From assembly GCA_031292915.1 (NCBI GenBank), contig JAUMSH010000070.1, positions 1-17,174 of the forward strand: DNA of 17,174 bases. The letters are read 5' to 3'. Positions 14,095 to 17,174 of the stretch are shown one piece after another. The position numbers and the translations under genes were made by a program. The DNA comes from Collinsella sp. Lineage in GTDB: Bacteria; Actinomycetota; Coriobacteriia; Coriobacteriales; Coriobacteriaceae. The notes under the pieces were generated by a model. The model was given only the letters and a program-made list of their open reading frames with translations, was not told where the DNA came from and did no database searches. Numbering within the stretch: position 1 is the stretch's first letter; the number at the start of each line of letters is the position of its first letter.

Positions 14095-14251
14095 TCAAAA
14101 CTATGCCCATTTACTACGTTTAGCCCGGGGTGCTCGACCATGCACCGGTTTTTGCTAAATTCGCGAGCCGCCTACCTGCGGTTTTGTTTTTCTCAAATTC
14201 GACATGCTCGGCGATAGCCGATCAAACGTAGTAAATGGGCATTGTTTTTGA
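14095..14251. mobile_element. MITE-like element with long terminal inverted repeats
   Basis: ATGCCCATTTACTACGTTT (14103-14121) is repeated exactly in inverse orientation at 14224-14242. With one indel and one mismatch the arms extend outward to TCAAAA at 14095 and TTTTGA ending at 14251, giving about 27-bp terminal repeats. The interior (about 100 bp) has no ORF but three small hairpins: GGTGC/GCACC, CCGC/GCGG before a T-rich run, and CGGC/GCCG. No clear target-site duplication is visible. It lies between the galM terminator and the 3' end of the EIIB gene. A passive mobile element or a large structured DNA/RNA element are both possible. Confidence 0.6.
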
Positions 14252-14315
14252 CAGGCAGCATCGCACGCGTCCCTCGCAAGGGCAAAATGATTCGTTTTTC
14301 TCCGTCCCCAAGGGA

Positions 14316-14801
14316 TCAGTTGAACAGATTGCCGATGGGGTCGGGATTGGAGCTGGGGAGATAGCGGATTTCTAGTTCTATGCCGAGCTTTTGCAGCTCT
14401 TTGAAGGCGGCGACATCTTCGCCGTCTACGGCGACTGCGGGCGTTATGGGGTGCTTGCCCTCCCCTGCCTGCATATGGCCAATGCTGATCTTGGTGATCG
14501 GCACGCCACCCTTAACCAGCGCGAGTGCATCGGCGGGTGAGGCCACCATGATCAGAATCAATTGGCGCGGCGTTGCGGTATGAATGATGTCGATGGCCCT
14601 TTGCACCGAGAAAAACCGTGTCCACACGCCCTCGGGCACCGCGACCCTCATAGGCGCCCACTTGCGCGAATCCGCCGCAATCTCGTCGTTAACGATCAGG
14701 ACGAGGTTGGAACCAACCGCCTCATTCCACAGCTCAACGTCTTGCCCGTAAATAAACCGATCATCGATGCGCGTGAGAAGAATCTTGGGTTGAATCATCA
14801 C
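14316..14801 (-). CDS. PTS EIIB, mannose/fructose/sorbose family, lacking the active-site His
   Basis: The 161-residue protein spans a whole IIB domain of the mannose superfamily and resembles AgaV/AgaB-type IIB proteins: TRIDDRF, NLVLIVNDEIA, RQLILIMVASPADALALVKG, VPITKISIGHM. In this family the phosphorylated His lies in D-R-L-I-H-G-Q; here the sequence is DDRFIYGQ, with Tyr18 in place of His, so normal phosphate transfer should be lost. The protein could be a decayed transporter part or a sugar or partner sensor. It stands alone: no IIA, IIC or IID is visible. Two starts are possible, GTG 14801 or ATG 14798, with GGGG just upstream. A -10-like TAATAT lies at 14854-14849 on the minus strand without a good -35. 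The frame is intact and uninterrupted, which argues against simple decay. Confidence 0.83.
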   Translation of the reverse strand: MMIQPKILLTRIDDRFIYGQDVELWNEAVGSNLVLIVNDEIAADSRKWAPMRVAVPEGVWTRFFSVQRAIDIIHTATPRQLILIMVASPADALALVKGGVPITKISIGHMQAGEGKHPITPAVAVDGEDVAAFKELQKLGIELEIRYLPSSNPDPIGNLFN

Positions 14802-14887
14802 TGCCCCATTCTGCTTGAGACCCGTAAGAGCAAGACATCACGTCTCCAATATTAGTGCATTTAAAGTGAGAAAAGCCGTCAGAACAC

Positions 14888-14916
14888 TTGCGCGGATGTG
14901 CGATGTCCCGTATCAT
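14888..14916 (+). promoter_or_regulatory. Promoter of tRNA-Thr
   Basis: TTGCGC and TATCAT are separated by exactly 17 bases, giving a start near 14923. The leader includes a small inverted repeat, TGACGC (14927-14932) with GCGTCA (14940-14945). Confidence 0.6.
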
Positions 14917-14955
14917 AGACAGCCGTTGACGCCTCAGTTGCGTCACCACATGGCC

Positions 14956-15031
14956 GCCAGCGTAGCTCAGTTGGTAGAGCACCGCTCTCGTAAAGCGGGG
15001 GTCACCGGTTCGAGCCCGGTCGCTGGCTCCA
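14956..15031 (+). tRNA. tRNA-Thr, anticodon CGU
   Basis: The acceptor stem GCCAGCG pairs with CGCTGGC at the end, followed by T and an encoded CCA (15029-15031). The D arm has TAGCTCAGTTGGTAGAGC, the anticodon stem CCGCT/AGCGG encloses CTCGTAA with anticodon CGT at 14989-14991, and the T arm has GGTTCGAGCC. It reads ACG codons. Confidence 0.97.
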
Positions 15032-15042
15032 TTGCACAAGAT

Positions 15043-15065
15043 AGCCGCCTTCGGGCGGCTTTTTT
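15043..15065 (+). terminator. Terminator of tRNA-Thr
   Basis: AGCCGCC and GGCGGCT pair around a TTCG tetraloop and are followed by TTTTT. Confidence 0.95.
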
Positions 15066-15276
15066 GTTACCGATTTCAGGCGCACATCCGCCGGAATTCG
15101 CCCACTCGGTGGACTTCGGGTTTAATGCCTAGGGGCGGGGATTTACCAAAGTGAAATTTTAATGAAAAGAAACCCAGCTGCAACAATTGCCATGGCAAGG
15201 GCTCGAATTGGCCATATAGATCTAAAATAGTCACGATACCTTCTCTTTTGCTGGAACGATATATCTATACAAGGTT

Positions 15277-15468
15277 GTGAGCGGAAAACAAAAATACGTC
15301 GATTGCTATCCGACAAACGGGTCTGGAATTGCATTCACCGGCATTTCGGGGCAGATTGATACACATGTACGAAAGGGAACCTATGTGGTGCGTTGGGTTG
15401 GAGCTGCTGCAGGCCCGATATGGATTGCGGTCTTGCGCCCCGATGTCCAAATAGGTTTCTCTCTCTAG
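15277..15468 (+). CDS. Small hypothetical protein, possibly a fragment
   Basis: A 63-codon frame starts at GTG with AAGG only two bases upstream, a poor ribosome site. The product is unrecognised, with no membrane segment clear enough to call; the C-terminal half is hydrophobic (YVVRWVGAAAGPIWIAVL). The frame is open for only 17 codons before the GTG, so any longer ancestor would have been lost by truncation. It ends 14 bases before the next ORF and may be translated with it. The stretch from 15130 to 15300 is more AT-rich than its surroundings and has no other supported gene. It may equally be noise. Confidence 0.35.
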   Translation: MSGKQKYVDCYPTNGSGIAFTGISGQIDTHVRKGTYVVRWVGAAAGPIWIAVLRPDVQIGFSL

Positions 15469-15482
15469 ACGGGAAGTTGCTC

Positions 15483-15848
15483 ATGGACGCCATATATTAC
15501 GGAGATGACTGGGTCGATCATTATACTTGGCGCCTGGTCGGCTCGAACGACAATGGGGATGTGGTGTTTGATGGACTATGTCCAAAGCATCTCCATCCTT
15601 TTGTCTCGTCGTTAATTGAGAGTTCCGCTCGTGTTGCCCCCTACAGCTCGGCATCGCTTCATGATACGGACGTTTTGAAGACCATAAGGGAATCAATTGA
15701 CGATGGCACGGTGAGCGGCCCGCTGTTTTCTCGGCTTGTGGGGCTAGATGAGATTGGCTCGAAACGACTGCTTGCGGGCGAAAAAGTGGAACTCACTTAT
15801 CGGTCGATGATTTCAATCCTGCGGCTAGCCGATGTTCTTCGCAAATAA
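15483..15848 (+). CDS. Hypothetical protein, 121 residues
   Basis: The frame starts at ATG 15483 with GGGAAG six bases upstream. I do not recognise the product. The N-terminal half is acidic and aromatic (YYGDDWVDHYTWRLVG), suggesting a beta-structured start; the C-terminal third (LFSRLVGLDEIGSKRLLAGE, then YRSMISILRLADVLRK) looks helical and may be a small helix-turn-helix, but this is a weak impression. It follows the 63-codon frame closely and lies downstream of tRNA-Thr. No catalytic motif or signal peptide is seen. Confidence 0.6.
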   Translation: MDAIYYGDDWVDHYTWRLVGSNDNGDVVFDGLCPKHLHPFVSSLIESSARVAPYSSASLHDTDVLKTIRESIDDGTVSGPLFSRLVGLDEIGSKRLLAGEKVELTYRSMISILRLADVLRK

Positions 15849-15886
15849 ATCCAAGCACAACGCCGCCGGCAACTCCCCTACTCAAC

Positions 15887-15935
15887 AAAAAGCCCCGCCA
15901 GCCGCAATCCCCAAAGGAACCGCGATCAGCGGGGC
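15887..15935 (-). terminator. Terminator of the minus-strand YhcH group
   Basis: GCCCCGC (15892-15898) pairs with GCGGGGC (15929-15935). On the minus strand the stem is followed by TTTTTGTTG. The 30-base loop is long and may fold further. Confidence 0.75.
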
Positions 15936-15995
15936 CTAAGCGCGCTCCTCCAAAGGAAAACGCTCACAACACGAACAACTCAGCCGAGCAGTTCG

Positions 15996-16469
15996 CTACT
16001 CCTCCCAGTAAGCGTCTGCAAGCAGCTTAAAGCAGATCTTCTTGACCTGCTGCGCGCCATCGCCCGAGAACTCGAGCGTGGGCATATGAGGCTCGCCGGC
16101 AACGAACAGCGCAAACTTATCGTCGGCAAGATCGCCGGCGATCGAAGCGTCGGAATCGACCAGATCGTAGTCGTCCTTCTCGTCAAACTCCTGGACCAGC
16201 GTCAGGCTGCCCGTAGCGACCTTAAAGGCCTCGCGACCCTCGACGTCGATCTGCAGATCGTGATAGCGCTGATGCGTCTCGTAGTGAGCCTCGGCCTCGG
16301 GACGCGTCGTGGGAGCCATGACGTTCGCAAAGACCTTGTCGCCCAGAATCGGATGGCTGCCGACCTCGAGCTGCGCCGGGTCGTTCTCCTCGAGCCAATC
16401 GATCAGCACGTCGAGGCCCTTGAGCATTCCGCGGTATTCCTCGATATCGCCCAGTGCACCGTAAATCAT
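15996..16469 (-). CDS. YhcH/YjgK/YiaL-family protein (DUF386, cupin-like)
   Basis: The 157-residue protein matches the YhcH/YjgK/YiaL family in length and in its key blocks: N-terminal MIYGALGDIEEY, the central YETHQRYHDLQIDVEG (residues 63-78, E64, H66 and H70) and the C-terminal EPHMP (126-130) with VKKICFKLL. Family members include NanQ, which speeds anomerisation of N-acetylneuraminate; other members act on or bind other sugar acids and amino sugars. AGGGG six bases before ATG fixes the start. It lies downstream of a nagA remnant and a PfkB-type kinase on the same strand and is the last gene before a terminator. The context suggests anomer or lactonised-sugar handling in amino-sugar or galactose-derived sugar use; the substrate is not known. 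Confidence 0.87.
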   Translation of the reverse strand: MIYGALGDIEEYRGMLKGLDVLIDWLEENDPAQLEVGSHPILGDKVFANVMAPTTRPEAEAHYETHQRYHDLQIDVEGREAFKVATGSLTLVQEFDEKDDYDLVDSDASIAGDLADDKFALFVAGEPHMPTLEFSGDGAQQVKKICFKLLADAYWEE

Positions 16470-16501
16470 CTAAATCCCCTCTCGGATCGTTTCTTTGGCA
16501 G

Positions 16502-16672
16502 CTACTCGGCAAACGCGTTACCGACGCTGTTGCCACCCACATACGTCTCGACCAGGGTAAGGTCGGGATTGAACACGACAGCGTCGGCGTCGCGCCCCGG
16601 CATAATGCTACCGCACTTGTCATCGGCTCTATCCACAAGCAAGCAATCGATGCCGGGGCCGACGCCCAAGCT
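16502..16672 (-). pseudogene. nagA: C-terminal remnant of N-acetylglucosamine-6-phosphate deacetylase
   Basis: The minus-strand frame reads DDKCGSIMPGRDADAVVFNP, then LTLVETYVGGN, and stops at 16502. This is the characteristic C-terminal end of NagA-type amidohydrolases (GSIxPGxDADxVVxD followed by a VGG turn). Only about 57 codons remain, and a TGA in the same frame lies just upstream, inside the kinase gene. The metal-binding and catalytic parts of the roughly 380-residue enzyme are missing. The remnant sits directly between the stop codon of the kinase (16674) and the YhcH gene, so a deletion probably joined the kinase end to the nagA end. Confidence 0.65.
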
Positions 16673-16673
16673 C

Positions 16674-17174
16674 CTACAGCTCGGTCACGACAACGCCGTT
16701 GTAGACCTCGTCCCAACGGTCCATGACCAGATGGCCGGTCATAGGATCCATGGCGTTGAGCTTGCCGCAAGTGTTGGCGGTACGCAGCACCGTCTCGTCG
16801 TCTGCGCCAGCAGCGATGGCATGCGCGAAGCCTGCGATAGTGGAGTCACCAGAGCCCGTTGCGTTAACGGCAGGGATATCGGGCGTCTTTGCGCGGAACG
16901 CACGGCCATTGTGGAAGCCAACGGAGCCGGCAGCGCCCATGGACACGACGACCCAGGGGATATCGGAGAAGCGGGCATCAGAGGCGAGCGCGGCGCGGAG
17001 CTCGTCCACATCGTCGGTGGTAAAGCTCGTGCCCAGAAGGCCGTTGATCTCGGTCAGGTTAGGCTTGACCAGCTCGGGCTTAATTTCGGACTTAAGGGCG
17101 GCCTCGAGCGAAGCACCCGAGGTATCGAGCAGCACCTTGGCGCCGGCGTTCTCGGCAATGCCCGTGATCTTGGC
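16674..17174 (-). CDS. PfkB-family sugar kinase (LacC/FruK-like), partial
   Basis: The C-terminal 166 residues are visible; the gene continues past the right edge. Blocks seen are VLLDTSG, KPNLTEINGLLG, VVSMGAAGSVGF, and the anion-hole and catalytic motif NATGSGDSTIAGF with the catalytic Asp. GSGDS, DTSG and KPN together mark the subgroup of tagatose-6-phosphate kinase (LacC) and 1-phosphofructokinase (FruK) rather than ribokinase. Given three lacG copies nearby, LacC of the tagatose-6-phosphate route from galactose-6-phosphate is an attractive assignment, but the nagA remnant and YhcH relative next to it suggest amino-sugar catabolism instead. The visible part cannot decide between these. 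It is the upstream member of the minus-strand group. Confidence 0.88.
   Translation of the reverse strand, partial: AKITGIAENAGAKVLLDTSGASLEAALKSEIKPELVKPNLTEINGLLGTSFTTDDVDELRAALASDARFSDIPWVVVSMGAAGSVGFHNGRAFRAKTPDIPAVNATGSGDSTIAGFAHAIAAGADDETVLRTANTCGKLNAMDPMTGHLVMDRWDEVYNGVVVTEL

Noticed and set aside
15143..15334. 63-codon minus-strand frame with a hydrophobic C-terminus
   Set aside because: No ribosome site or homology seen, and it overlaps the opposite-strand frame; the membrane-like end is short.
16222..16770. 182-codon minus-strand frame overlapping YhcH, the nagA remnant and the kinase
   Set aside because: It crosses three supported features in another frame, and its Arg-rich translation is typical of a frame shadow.

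Overview
The window is GC-rich, densely coded and full of sugar-uptake genes. The mix of lactose-type PTS permeases, 6-phospho-beta-galactosidases, LacI-family repressors, a DeoR-type repressor, a mutarotase and a CCA-encoded tRNA-Thr fits a gut actinobacterium of the Coriobacteriia, most like Collinsella. That assignment is an inference from codon use and gene families; no rRNA or other marker is present.

Positions 1-10500 hold three related lactose/beta-galactoside cassettes in a row. Cassette 1 is cut by the left edge and only the end of its lacG-type gene is visible. Cassette 2 (about 604-5440) has a LacI-type repressor on the minus strand, divergent from lacG and then a fused EIICB permease. 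Cassette 3 (about 5696-10330) has a second LacI-type repressor divergent from an EIICB permease and then lacG, so the order of the two structural genes is reversed. Both divergent regions carry palindromic operator candidates built on one framework, ATG-N3-ACGT-N3-CAT. The permeases would import and phosphorylate a beta-galactoside such as lactose, and the GH1 enzymes would release galactose-6-phosphate. No EIIA, HPr or EI is present, so these must be supplied from elsewhere.

After each cassette's terminator, starting 18-20 bases beyond its T-tract, lies an array of two or three imperfect-palindrome repeats of about 55-65 bp (seven copies in total). They fall into two alternating types with conserved loops, and base-pair-preserving changes occur between copies. 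I do not recognise this family, and it is the most interesting structure in the window.

Positions 10543-11858 hold a Fic-domain protein with a C-terminal winged-helix segment. It is preceded by a nearly perfect 30-bp inverted repeat that contains four 11-bp half-sites. Next come a DeoR-family repressor (minus strand) divergent from an aldose 1-epimerase (galM), then a strong terminator and a roughly 157-bp element bounded by long terminal inverted repeats.

Positions 14316-17174 hold an orphan mannose-family PTS EIIB whose active-site His is Tyr, a tRNA-Thr(CGU) with promoter and terminator, two small unknown ORFs in a more AT-rich stretch, and a minus-strand group. That group is a PfkB-family sugar kinase (cut by the right edge; LacC/FruK subgroup), a C-terminal remnant of nagA, and a YhcH/YjgK/YiaL-family protein ending in a terminator. 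The kinase could act on tagatose-6-phosphate derived from the lactose route, but the nagA remnant and YhcH relative point equally to amino-sugar metabolism.
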